From: Planctomycetota bacterium
GTDB lineage: Bacteria > Planctomycetota > Phycisphaerae > WQYP01
NCBI GenBank assembly: GCA_021828935.1
Contig: JAJZCU010000172.1
Location: 1 to 5,690, forward strand
Reading direction: 5' to 3'
DNA: 5,690 nucleotides
In this document: positions 1 through 5,690 of the stretch, piece by piece
How positions within the stretch are numbered: position 1 is the stretch's first letter
Layout of the letters: the number at the start of each line of letters is the position of its first letter
The notes under the pieces: model-generated
Database searches by the model: none
Seen by the model: the letters and a program-made list of their open reading frames with translations, nothing else
What the model was told of the DNA's origin: nothing
Made by a program: the position numbers and the translations under genes

Positions 1-669
1 TATGCGGGCGTGCTTGCCGGCGCCGAGCCCATTGGCGTAAAAATTGCGGCAACGCTGGACACGGCGCCGCAGGTGCTCATTGATTTTTCCGCCCCGCAGG
101 CCACCGCGCGGCTCATTGACGTTTGCCGCGAGCAGCGCATCGGTATGGTTATTGGCACCACCGGGCTTACTGCCGCCGAACATCAGTACATTGACCGCGC
201 GGCCGCCGACATCGCAATCTTGCAGGCCACCAACACCAGCCTGGGCGTGCATGTACTGCTGGCTGCCGCGGCCCGCATCGCCCGAGAACTGGGGCCGGAG
301 TATGACATTGAAGTGGTGGAAACGCACCATAGGCACAAAAAAGATGCGCCGTCGGGCACCGCGAAATCCATTGTTGAAGCGATTTGCGCCGCCACCGGCC
401 GCTCCCCGGCGGAACATGTTGCCCACGGCCGCCACGGCGCGGCGGCGCTGCGCGAACCAAAGAGCATTGGCGTACATTCCTTGCGCATGGGTGATGTGGT
501 GGGTGAACACACCGTGTATTTTGCCACCGAAGGTGAGCGCGTTTCGGTGGGCCATGTGGCCACCACACGTGATACGTTTGCGCACGGCGCGCTGCGCGCG
601 GCGGAATTTATCAGCCGGCAAAGGCCGGGGCGTTATGGTATGGCGCAGGTGCTGGGGCTTGAGCATTAA
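1..669 (+). CDS. dapB: 4-hydroxy-tetrahydrodipicolinate reductase (5'-truncated by window edge)
   Basis: DapB reduces 4-hydroxy-tetrahydrodipicolinate to tetrahydrodipicolinate with NAD(P)H in the cytoplasm, a step towards meso-diaminopimelate and lysine. The frame is open from base 1, and 222 residues are visible. Compared with about 270 in E. coli DapB, roughly 40-50 N-terminal residues, including the GxxGxxG nucleotide-binding loop, lie outside the window. Visible signatures are DFSAPQAT (82-105), the GMVIGTTGL cofactor-domain segment (around 142-168), and the family hallmark ETHHRHKKDAPSGTA (319-363). In that hallmark the His pair at 325-330 and the Lys at 337-339 match the E. coli catalytic His159/His160 and Lys163. 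The later GDVVGEHTVYFA segment (490-525) and the C-terminal GMAQVLGL also fit. The gene ends in TAA, 112 bases before murA on the same strand. There is no frameshift or missing key residue in the visible part. The identification is secure; only the start is unseen. Confidence 0.96.
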   Translation, partial: YAGVLAGAEPIGVKIAATLDTAPQVLIDFSAPQATARLIDVCREQRIGMVIGTTGLTAAEHQYIDRAAADIAILQATNTSLGVHVLLAAAARIARELGPEYDIEVVETHHRHKKDAPSGTAKSIVEAICAATGRSPAEHVAHGRHGAAALREPKSIGVHSLRMGDVVGEHTVYFATEGERVSVGHVATTRDTFAHGALRAAEFISRQRPGRYGMAQVLGLEH

Positions 670-767
670 GGGGGAAGATGCATGTGCGGGCTGGGAGGCA
701 ACTCACTTTTGGCGCGGCGGCTGATTTTGGGCCGATACCATTAGCGTCTTTCCAATCTGGCGCCTTT

Positions 768-774
768 AAAGGGA
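768..774 (+). promoter_or_regulatory. Ribosome binding site of murA
   Basis: AAAGGGA lies 7 bases before the ATG at 782. It is a modest but well-placed Shine-Dalgarno-like purine run, and it supports this start, which also gives the standard MurA N-terminus. I see no convincing -35/-10 pair in the gap between dapB and murA, so whether murA is read through from dapB or has its own promoter is open. Confidence 0.55.
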
Positions 775-781
775 ACCGAGC

Positions 782-2062
782 ATGGACTCGCTAATTATTG
801 ATGGTGGCGTTCGCCTTCGCGGTTCGGTGAAAATCAACGGATCGAAAAACGCCGCGCTGCCCATTATGGCCGCGAGCCTGTTGGCCGATGGTCCCTCGGT
901 TCTGCGCGAGGTGCCGAATCTTTCGGATATTCATCATCTGGTGGCGCTGCTGAAGGAACTGGGCGCCCAGATTGAGCACCAGGCGGACGGTTCGCTGCGC
1001 GTGGAAATTGTGGATTCGGCCAATTCGCACGCGCGGTACGACTTGGTGCGAAAAATGCGTGCCGGCATCTGCGTGCTGGGGCCCCTGCTGGCCAAACGCC
1101 GTTATGCCCGCGTTTCCATGCCCGGTGGGTGCGCCATTGGCGATCGCCCGGTGGACCTGCACGTCCGCGGGCTGCGGGCCCTGGGCGCGGATATTCAGTT
1201 GGATGGCGGCGACATCGTGGCCCGGGCCGACAAACTGGTGGGCGCCGAGATTTTCCTGGGAGGAAATTTTGGTTCCACCGTGCTGGGCACCGCCAACATT
1301 ATGTGCGCCGCCACGCTGGCCCGCGGCACCACGGTTATTGAATGTGCCGCCTGTGAGCCGGAAGTGTCTGATCTTGCTCATTATTTAAACGCCATGGGCG
1401 CGAAGATCACCGGGCAGGGCACGCCGCGCGTCGTCATTGAAGGCGTGGAGGGCCTCACCGGCTGCCCGTACACCGTGGCGCCCGACCGCATTGAGGCCGG
1501 CACATTCATGGTGGCCGCCGCCATTACCAACGGCGAAGTGCATCTGGAAAATGTGCGACTGGACCACTTGATGGCCGCCACGGACAAACTGCGCAGCATC
1601 GGCGTATTGGTGGAAAAAGCCAACGGCGGCTGCACCGTGGCCTCCGCCCGCCGACTGGAAGCCACCGTGATTACCACGCAGCCCCATCCCGGTTTCCCCA
1701 CCGATTTGCAGGCCCAGTTCATGGCATTGTTAACCATTGCCGACGGCAACAGCGTAATAACTGAGAAAATTTTCCCAGACCGCTTTCTGCACGTCGCCGA
1801 ACTTTCGCGCTTGGGCGCGCATCTTCATAAAGAAGGCGCCACGGTGATCATCGAAGGCCAAAAACGCCTGGAAGGCGCCCCCGTGATGGCCAGCGACCTG
1901 CGGGCGTCCGCGGCACTGGTACTGGCCGGCCTGGTGGGCCGGGGCACCACCACCGTGAACCGGGTCTACCACATTGACCGCGGGTATGAACGCATCGAAG
2001 AGCGGCTGAACGCTTTGGGCGCGAAAATCAAGCGCATTAACCAACAGGAATTGGAAGGGTGA
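782..2062 (+). CDS. murA: UDP-N-acetylglucosamine 1-carboxyvinyltransferase
   Basis: MurA transfers enolpyruvate from phosphoenolpyruvate to the 3'-OH of UDP-GlcNAc in the cytoplasm, the first committed step of peptidoglycan precursor synthesis. The protein has 426 residues (E. coli MurA has 419) and aligns along its whole length. Visible signatures are SKNAALP with Lys22/Asn23, RKMRAGICVLGPLLA (about 90-104), and the PGGCAIGDRPVDLH loop with Cys117, the equivalent of E. coli Cys115 that fosfomycin alkylates. Also present are PDRIEAGTF (234-242), FPTDLQAQF with the catalytic-base Asp308 (E. coli Asp305), and DRGYERIEERL with Arg400 (E. coli Arg397). Since Cys, not Asp, is in the active loop, the enzyme is predicted to be fosfomycin-sensitive at the target level. 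AroA (EPSP synthase) is the related alternative, but the Cys loop and these motifs exclude it. The gene follows dapB, so two peptidoglycan-precursor genes sit together. Confidence 0.98.
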   Translation: MDSLIIDGGVRLRGSVKINGSKNAALPIMAASLLADGPSVLREVPNLSDIHHLVALLKELGAQIEHQADGSLRVEIVDSANSHARYDLVRKMRAGICVLGPLLAKRRYARVSMPGGCAIGDRPVDLHVRGLRALGADIQLDGGDIVARADKLVGAEIFLGGNFGSTVLGTANIMCAATLARGTTVIECAACEPEVSDLAHYLNAMGAKITGQGTPRVVIEGVEGLTGCPYTVAPDRIEAGTFMVAAAITNGEVHLENVRLDHLMAATDKLRSIGVLVEKANGGCTVASARRLEATVITTQPHPGFPTDLQAQFMALLTIADGNSVITEKIFPDRFLHVAELSRLGAHLHKEGATVIIEGQKRLEGAPVMASDLRASAALVLAGLVGRGTTTVNRVYHIDRGYERIEERLNALGAKIKRINQQELEG

Positions 2063-2076
2063 CGGGGCGCGAAGCT

Positions 2077-2109
2077 TTTAGCGTGCAATTTTTTAGCAAA
2101 AGCGCTAAA
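2077..2109 (+). other. Stem-loop just after murA, possible weak terminator
   Basis: The arm TTTAGCG (2077-2083) is complementary to CGCTAAA (2103-2109). A second TTTAGC copy (2092-2097) can pair with the same right arm (GCTAAA, 2104-2109) and leave a 6-base loop, so two alternative hairpins compete. Position right after the murA stop suggests a role in transcription ending or mRNA 3'-end stability. No T-tract follows the right arm and the stems are AT-rich, so it is not a canonical intrinsic terminator. Confidence 0.3.
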
Positions 2110-2171
2110 CACCCGGTCGAGCTGACCACTGCGGCGGCCAGCGGGCCCAAGATTTGTTTCCCACTTCGTCG

Positions 2172-2201
2172 TATCCGCGTTCATCCACGTCATCCGCGGT
2201 T
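2172..2201. repeat. Tandem CATCCGCGT-type short repeat, three units
   Basis: Three near-identical units of 9-10 bases lie head to tail: TATCCGCGTT, CATCCACGT, CATCCGCGGT. Read on the other strand this is an ACCGCGGATG / ACGTGGATG / AACGCGGATA series. From memory, motifs of this kind (ATCCGCGTTCATCCGCG) recur between genes in many environmental bacterial genomes, including Planctomycetota and Verrucomicrobiota; that is recollection, not a search. A related, interrupted copy occurs at 5292-5332. Function is unknown. Units this short without spacers are not a CRISPR array. Confidence 0.6.
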
Positions 2202-2529
2202 CTCCTGGACGCCACCGCCAAACTGCAACGCGGCGCCGATTTACTGGCATAGCCGGGAAAAACTACCGTCCATTCTTGCGAGACACCGCCCTGCAAAATC
2301 TGGGTCGCGCACAGGCCCTTTTAAGCATGGAGCCCTTCCGCATTCGCGCGCCGCCTCCCCCGAAAAAGGCGTGCCGTAGCGAGCCCGCCTCAGCTCAGCC
2401 ATAGTCGCATAATTCCGCATTTGGCAGAACTTTTTCCGACATGCAAGCGTACCATGTGGAAAGGCGTTTCGATGAATGCGCGTCGCGTCCGCACGCCGAT
2501 CGGAAGCATTGGCAAAAACGAGGCAAACT

Positions 2530-3099
2530 ATGGCCGCAGAAAATTCGGTTGTCGCAGTTTATGAGACGCACACCGCCGCTGAATCGGCCGTGAAGGCCCT
2601 GCAGCAGGCGGGATTTGACATTAAAAAACTTTCAATTGTGGGCAAGGATTACCACACCGAAGAACATGTTGTGGGGTACTACACGGCGGGCGACCGCATG
2701 GCCTATTGGGGCGGCATGGGCGCGTTTTGGGGTGGCCTGTGGGGGCTGCTGTTCGGGGCCGCCTTCTTCTGGGTGCCCGGCATCGGTCCGCTGCTGCTCG
2801 CCGGCCCGGTGGTGTCGTGGCTGGTTGGCGCACTGGAGGGGGCCGTTGTCGTCGGCGGGTTAAGCGCCGTGGGCGCGGCTTTGTTTAGCGTCGGCATTCC
2901 CAAAAATTCAGTATTAAAATATGAGCAGGCCATCAAGGCGGACAAATTTTTGGTCATTGCCCACGGAACCATGGAAGACGTGCATCGGGCCCATGAAATC
3001 ATGCGTCTGCACGCCCCGCTGGAGAGCGCGGTGCATCCTGGGGAAACACCGGAAACGGCCAGCGCCGCGGCGCCATCGCAAATTCGCCAGTCCTTGTAA
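2530..3099 (+). CDS. YflT/DUF1269-like stress-type protein with Gly-rich hydrophobic core
   Basis: The chosen start, ATG at 2530, gives 189 residues. It has a weak purine box (CGAGG, 2519-2523) 6 bases upstream and begins directly with a beta strand (ENSVVAVYETHTAAESAVKAL). An in-frame ATG at 2476 would add 18 basic residues unlike the family. Residues 5-45 form a beta-alpha-beta pattern with AGFDIKKLSIVGKD, typical of the general stress protein 17M/YflT domain. Residues 57-122 are a Gly/Ala/Trp-rich hydrophobic block with GGMGAFWGGLWGLLFGAAFF and further Gly-zipper-like spacing, probably two or three membrane-associated helices. Residues 123-158 (IPKNSVLKYEQAIKADKFLVIAHGT) return to alpha/beta, as in DUF1269-type proteins where a short hydrophobic insert separates two halves. 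The tail is Ala/Pro/Ser-rich and likely disordered. No enzyme motif is visible. The family is linked to stress responses, but molecular function is unknown, and neither neighbour gives a functional clue. Confidence 0.85.
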   Translation: MAAENSVVAVYETHTAAESAVKALQQAGFDIKKLSIVGKDYHTEEHVVGYYTAGDRMAYWGGMGAFWGGLWGLLFGAAFFWVPGIGPLLLAGPVVSWLVGALEGAVVVGGLSAVGAALFSVGIPKNSVLKYEQAIKADKFLVIAHGTMEDVHRAHEIMRLHAPLESAVHPGETPETASAAAPSQIRQSL

Positions 3100-3302
3100 C
3101 TGACGCCGTCAAGTGCGCGTTCGGATGTTCAACCGCCGGCGAATGGCCAACACCATTTCTTGTTCCCTGGCCGGCTCGCTGATGGTCCGGCGTGCGGTCG
3201 GTCCAACCAGCAGGCGGCCCCACAGTCCGCCGCCACGGTTTGACGGACCCCATTGTCATTGTCATGCTATGGCATTATTGCGCTTTACCAAGCCGCATTT
3301 GT
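3100..3302. other. 203-base intergenic region upstream of the glycoside hydrolase
   Basis: The region is GC-rich in its first two thirds and AT-richer near the hydrolase start. No RNA gene, clear hairpin terminator or convincing promoter is visible. Open frames crossing it on both strands (for example 2999-3265 on the - strand) are compositional shadows without domain character. No Shine-Dalgarno site precedes the ATG at 3303. Confidence 0.5.
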
Positions 3303-5303
3303 ATGACCCGAGTGCCGCATTTTTTTGTGCCAGCTTTTACCCTTTCGCTGCTGGGCCCCGCCGCCATGGGCCGCGCGTTACCTGCTCGCGCGTCAGCGAT
3401 GCCGGCCCTCCGCGTCGGAAATAAAAGCATCGCATGGCGCGGGCGGGTGATCGATGGCGTGTTACGCCAGGTCGCAATTCATAACCAAACAACGCATAAG
3501 ACCCTGACGCTGCCGGCGCCTTGCTTTACCATTGTGCTCAATGGTCACGCCGCCCTGAATTCGACCGATTTCACTCTCGCCGGTCCGCCTGAATATGTTC
3601 CGCTGCCCGCGCACCGACGGGTCTTAAAACTGGCGCTGCGTTTCCCTGGTCGCGAAATTGTCGCCCACTTTATTAACACCAAACATCATTTGAACGCCAC
3701 TTGGCGCGTGCGCGTCCGCCGCGGCGCCAACTACCTGCGGGAAACAATCACGCTCCGCGCCACCGGCGCCCCGGTCGCCGTTCGCAAGATTATATTATTT
3801 AGCAACCGCGTTCCCGGCGCTGAAATGGCGGGGAAAGTGGAAGGGTCTCCCATTGTTGCCGGGCGCTTTTTTCTGGGCTATGAAAATCCCATGGCCGCGA
3901 ACGCCGTGGGTAAACATTCGTTGGCGGTTTGCGCCTTCACGCCGTTTGCCCATCTGACAAAAGGCCGGCCCCTGCGCGGCGGTTGCGTGTTCGGGGTGGC
4001 CCCGGCCGGGCAAATGCGGCGCGCTTTTCTTGCGTATATTGAACGCGAGCGTCCACGGCCGTACCAGCCCTTCCTGCACTACAATTCCTGGTATGATATT
4101 GGCGGCGGGGCCCAGTACAATCAGGCCCAATGCCTGCACGCCATCCAGGCCATTGGCGCGCAACTGGTGAAAAAACGCGGCGTAAAACTTGACAGTTTTT
4201 TGTTTGATGACGGCTGGGACAACTACCACAAGCTCTGGGCGTTTAATAAGGGCTTTCCGCACGGTTTCACGCCGTTGTGGAAGGCCGCCGCCAAATACCA
4301 TGCGGGCGTGGGCGTTTGGCTCTCCCCCTGGGGGGGCTACGGCGCAGCGCGCGTACAACGTTTGAAATATGGGCGCCAGCACGGGTATGAAACAAATGCC
4401 TCCGGTTTTGATCTGGCCGGCCCAAAGTACTATCGCCGCTTCCGCGCCATTTGCCTGCGCCTGGTGAAAAAATACCATATTAATTCATTCAAGTTCGATG
4501 GTTTGGCCGCCAACGGCAGGCGCGCAATTCTCGAAGGCCGCGCCATGCTGCGGCTGGACCGCGACCTGCGCGCCGCGGAACCACATTTATATATCAGCCA
4601 AACCACCGGCACATGGGCTTCCCCGTTTTGGCTGTTGTACGCCGATTCAATCTGGCGCGGCGGCGCCGACCACGCCTATCAGGGCGCCGGTTCCTGGTGT
4701 CAACGCTGGCTTACCTACCGCGATGCCCAGACCTACCGAAACGAGGTCCAAAGCGGCCCGCTGTACCCCCTTAATTCCCTCATGCTGCACGGCATTATTC
4801 TGGCCCGCTTCACCAGGCATCTGCATGCGATGAGCAATCGCGATTTTGCCGACCAGGTCTGGTCATTCTTCGGCACTGGCACGCAATTGCAGGAACTGTA
4901 TCTGACCGCCCATTTGTTAAATAACACCAAATGGAATGTGCTGGCCAGGGCCGCCAAATGGTCCCGCAAAAACGCCGGTGTGCTCGTGGATACGCATTGG
5001 GTGGGCGGCGATCCGGCCAAAGCGCAAATTTATGGCTGGGCGGCATGGTCTGGCCGCGGCGCCATTTTGGTATTACGAAACCCCGCCCCCAAACCGGCCA
5101 CGTTCACGGCCAACATTGGCAGGCTGTTGCAACTGCCCCGCGGCCCGGCCGGCGCCGCTTTCTCCGAAAACTTTTTCAACCAGCGCCGGCACAGCGCCGC
5201 CCCCCACGTTACAAAACTGATCCCCGGCCGCAGGCACACGTTCAAATTGCGGCCGTTTCAGGTGCTGGTGTTGGAATCATTCCCCCAGTCATATCCGCGT
5301 TGA
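3303..5303 (+). CDS. Secreted alpha-galactosidase-like glycoside hydrolase (clan GH-D, GH36-like)
   Basis: From ATG 3303 the protein has 666 residues. This start gives a signal peptide: basic Arg3, a hydrophobic core (FFVPAFTLSLLGPAAMG, 7-23) and an ASA site at 30-32, implying Sec export. The frame is open back to an ATG at 3192, but that extension would bury the signal. Residues about 35-240 look like the N-terminal beta-sandwich of GH36-type enzymes. The TIM barrel spans roughly 250-560: NSWYDIG (Asn261-Gly267), FLFDDGW (Asp302/Asp303, substrate-binding in the family), GVWLSPWGGYG (338-347), SFKFDG with Asp399 as probable nucleophile (equivalent to the KWD aspartate), and YADSIWRGGADH with Asp448 or Asp456 as probable acid/base. 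The C-terminal beta domain starts near IYGWAAWS (576-583) and ends with FKLRPFQVLVLES. The likely role is removal of alpha-linked galactose or a related sugar from polysaccharides outside the cytoplasm. The exact substrate is not deducible. The stop codon lies in a repeat. Confidence 0.85.
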   Translation: MTRVPHFFVPAFTLSLLGPAAMGRALPARASAMPALRVGNKSIAWRGRVIDGVLRQVAIHNQTTHKTLTLPAPCFTIVLNGHAALNSTDFTLAGPPEYVPLPAHRRVLKLALRFPGREIVAHFINTKHHLNATWRVRVRRGANYLRETITLRATGAPVAVRKIILFSNRVPGAEMAGKVEGSPIVAGRFFLGYENPMAANAVGKHSLAVCAFTPFAHLTKGRPLRGGCVFGVAPAGQMRRAFLAYIERERPRPYQPFLHYNSWYDIGGGAQYNQAQCLHAIQAIGAQLVKKRGVKLDSFLFDDGWDNYHKLWAFNKGFPHGFTPLWKAAAKYHAGVGVWLSPWGGYGAARVQRLKYGRQHGYETNASGFDLAGPKYYRRFRAICLRLVKKYHINSFKFDGLAANGRRAILEGRAMLRLDRDLRAAEPHLYISQTTGTWASPFWLLYADSIWRGGADHAYQGAGSWCQRWLTYRDAQTYRNEVQSGPLYPLNSLMLHGIILARFTRHLHAMSNRDFADQVWSFFGTGTQLQELYLTAHLLNNTKWNVLARAAKWSRKNAGVLVDTHWVGGDPAKAQIYGWAAWSGRGAILVLRNPAPKPATFTANIGRLLQLPRGPAGAAFSENFFNQRRHSAAPHVTKLIPGRRHTFKLRPFQVLVLESFPQSYPR

Positions 5304-5332
5304 TCGGGGGCGCCCTCTGGGCCATCCGCGGT
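5292..5332. repeat. Interrupted copy of the CATCCGCG motif overlapping the hydrolase stop
   Basis: TATCCGCGTT (5292-5301), followed after one base by ATC, and CATCCGCGGT (5323-5332) match the outer units of the 2172-2201 repeat. Instead of the middle unit there is unrelated GC-rich sequence (GGGGGCGCCCTCTGGG). The hydrolase stop TGA (5301-5303) falls within it, so the last residues (SYPR) are encoded by the motif. Homology of the two copies is an inference from short matches. Confidence 0.45.
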
Positions 5333-5392
5333 CAGCACATGGGATCGCCGAATTATCAACTGTCGCAAGACAGGACGATATGTATTATCACG

Positions 5393-5522
5393 CTCCGGAG
5401 ATTGGACGGTTACACGCCATACCGGGACGGGTGTGCCGTTGCCTCCCTTGGAGGCCTGACAATAGCCAGGGATAAAATCCCTGGTCGTCCAAGCCGTATA
5501 AATTGATAGTCCCCTTGGGGAC
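5393..5522. repeat. Palindrome-cluster element, probable dispersed intergenic repeat
   Basis: Four perfect palindromic units follow each other: CTCCGGAG (5393-5400); GCCTCC-CTT-GGAGGC (5441-5455); CCAGGGAT-AAA-ATCCCTGG (5466-5484, an 8-base-pair stem with 3-base loop); and GTCCCC-TT-GGGGAC followed by GAATGAATG (5509-5522 plus flank). The order and the spacer AATAGCC before the third hairpin resemble, from memory, the dispersed GTCCCxxxGGGACGAA-type palindromic repeats common between genes in Planctomycetota and Verrucomicrobiota. No T-tract follows any stem, so intrinsic termination is unlikely, though the hairpins could act as mRNA 3'-end structures for the hydrolase transcript. Confidence 0.55.
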
Positions 5523-5560
5523 GAATGAATGTTTCGTGCGTTATTGTGCGCGGATTTCGG

Positions 5561-5572
5561 GAACCGCGGTTC
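5561..5572. repeat. Perfect 12-base palindrome
   Basis: GAACCGCGGTTC is identical to its own reverse complement. Its right half, CCGCGGTTC, also ends the tandem motif at 2194-2202, so the two repeats share a core. It could be a protein-binding dyad or simply a further part of the palindrome cluster; nothing in the sequence decides between these. Confidence 0.5.
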
Positions 5573-5597
5573 AGCCGTGCCTGCGTTCCAAGGGTTC

Positions 5598-5652
5598 ACC
5601 CATGGCTATTTTCCGACGCCCAGAGGCTTACGGGGTAACGGCTGGCGTGGGT
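5598..5652. repeat. Second palindromic unit, long-loop inverted repeat
   Basis: ACCCATG (5598-5604) pairs with CGTGGGT (5646-5652), seven pairs with one G-T wobble, enclosing GGCTATTTTCCGACGCCC and GGCTTACGGGG. The wording CATGGCTATTTTCCGACGCC...GGCTTACGGGG resembles the other half of PVC-type dispersed repeats as I remember them, with the inner hairpin decayed. A short GGCCC-A-GGGCC palindrome follows at 5671-5681. Confidence 0.4.
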
Positions 5653-5690
5653 TTCTTCCATATTGCATCTGGCCCAGGGCCTTAGACGCC

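Larger units (their letters stand above)
2063..2529. other. 467-base intergenic region between murA and the stress-type gene
   Basis: No intact gene can be supported here. The region holds a stem-loop near its left end, a tandem 10-base motif (2172-2201), and from about 2205 to 2404 a stretch with coding-like character split between two frames (see findings). An ATG-initiated open frame at 2059-2379 exists, but its product is rich in Pro, Arg, His and Ser, has no recognisable domain and overlaps the end of murA, so I do not call it. No clear promoter for the downstream gene was found: a TTGGCA at 2421-2426 has no properly spaced -10 partner. Confidence 0.6.
5304..5690. other. Non-coding right end, 387 bases
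   Basis: No gene can be supported. Open frames at 5258-5599 (-) and 5503-5685 (+) run straight through the palindromes, have no domain character, and look like chance translations of repeat DNA. The region contains at least six short perfect palindromes or hairpins, which are entered separately. The window may end before the next gene starts. Confidence 0.6.

Noticed and set aside
167..568. Open frames on the - strand opposite dapB, and similar ones opposite murA and the hydrolase
   Set aside because: They are antisense shadows of well-supported genes in GC-rich DNA and show no protein family character.
2172..2201. Tandem short repeat considered as a CRISPR array
   Set aside because: Units are only 9-10 bases, directly adjacent with no spacers, and no cas genes are present.
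2059..2379. Open frame of 106 codons on the + strand overlapping the end of murA
   Set aside because: Its product is Pro/Arg/His/Ser-rich with no domain, it lacks a ribosome binding site of its own, and it runs across the tandem repeat.
2476..2529. Longer start for the stress-type protein at ATG 2476
   Set aside because: The extra 18 residues are basic and unlike the family N-terminus, and the weak purine box fits the ATG at 2530 better.
3192..3302. Longer start for the hydrolase at ATG 3192
   Set aside because: It would place 37 residues before a well-formed signal peptide (hydrophobic core and ASA cleavage site) that starts at ATG 3303.
5466..5522. Hairpins considered as an intrinsic terminator for the hydrolase
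   Set aside because: The stems are good but no T-tract follows either of them on either strand.
5258..5599. Open frame of 113 codons on the - strand
   Set aside because: It crosses the hydrolase 3' end and three hairpins; this is what chance translation of palindromic repeat DNA looks like.
5503..5685. Open frame of 60 codons on the + strand
   Set aside because: It begins inside a hairpin and spans two more palindromes, with no domain or ribosome binding site.

Overview
The window is bacterial DNA, GC-rich and densely coding on the + strand, with no gene I can support on the - strand. It carries the 3' part of dapB, a complete murA, a small membrane-associated stress-type protein, and a large secreted glycoside hydrolase of the alpha-galactosidase type. 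Three features point to the PVC group, most likely Planctomycetota, with moderate confidence at best: a short tandem CATCCGCGT-type intergenic motif, palindrome-rich dispersed-repeat-like DNA at the right end, and an exported carbohydrate-active enzyme with no visible Shine-Dalgarno site. No rRNA or other taxonomic marker is present.

Layout: 1-669 is dapB (lysine/diaminopimelate pathway), cut by the left edge. After a 112-base gap comes murA (782-2062), the first committed step of peptidoglycan precursor synthesis. The two genes are co-directional and both supply peptidoglycan: dapB gives meso-diaminopimelate for the stem peptide and murA starts UDP-MurNAc. Positions 2063-2529 hold a stem-loop, a tandem 10-base motif and a stretch that may be a decayed coding remnant. 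A 189-residue protein (2530-3099) has a YflT/DUF1269-like alpha/beta N-terminus and a Gly/Ala-rich hydrophobic core. A 203-base gap follows.

The largest gene (3303-5303, 666 residues from the chosen start) encodes a probable Sec-exported clan GH-D (GH36-like) enzyme: an N-terminal beta-sandwich, a TIM barrel with NSW, DDGW and FKFD motifs, and a C-terminal beta domain. Its stop codon lies inside a second, interrupted copy of the CATCCGCG motif. The last 387 bases appear non-coding and contain a run of short perfect palindromes and hairpins that looks like a composite dispersed repeat.

There is no CRISPR array, tRNA, rRNA, transposase or defence system. The core genes are ordinary. The points most worth a second look are the intergenic repeats and their contact with the hydrolase stop codon, the possible coding remnant at 2205-2404, and the precise substrate of the hydrolase.
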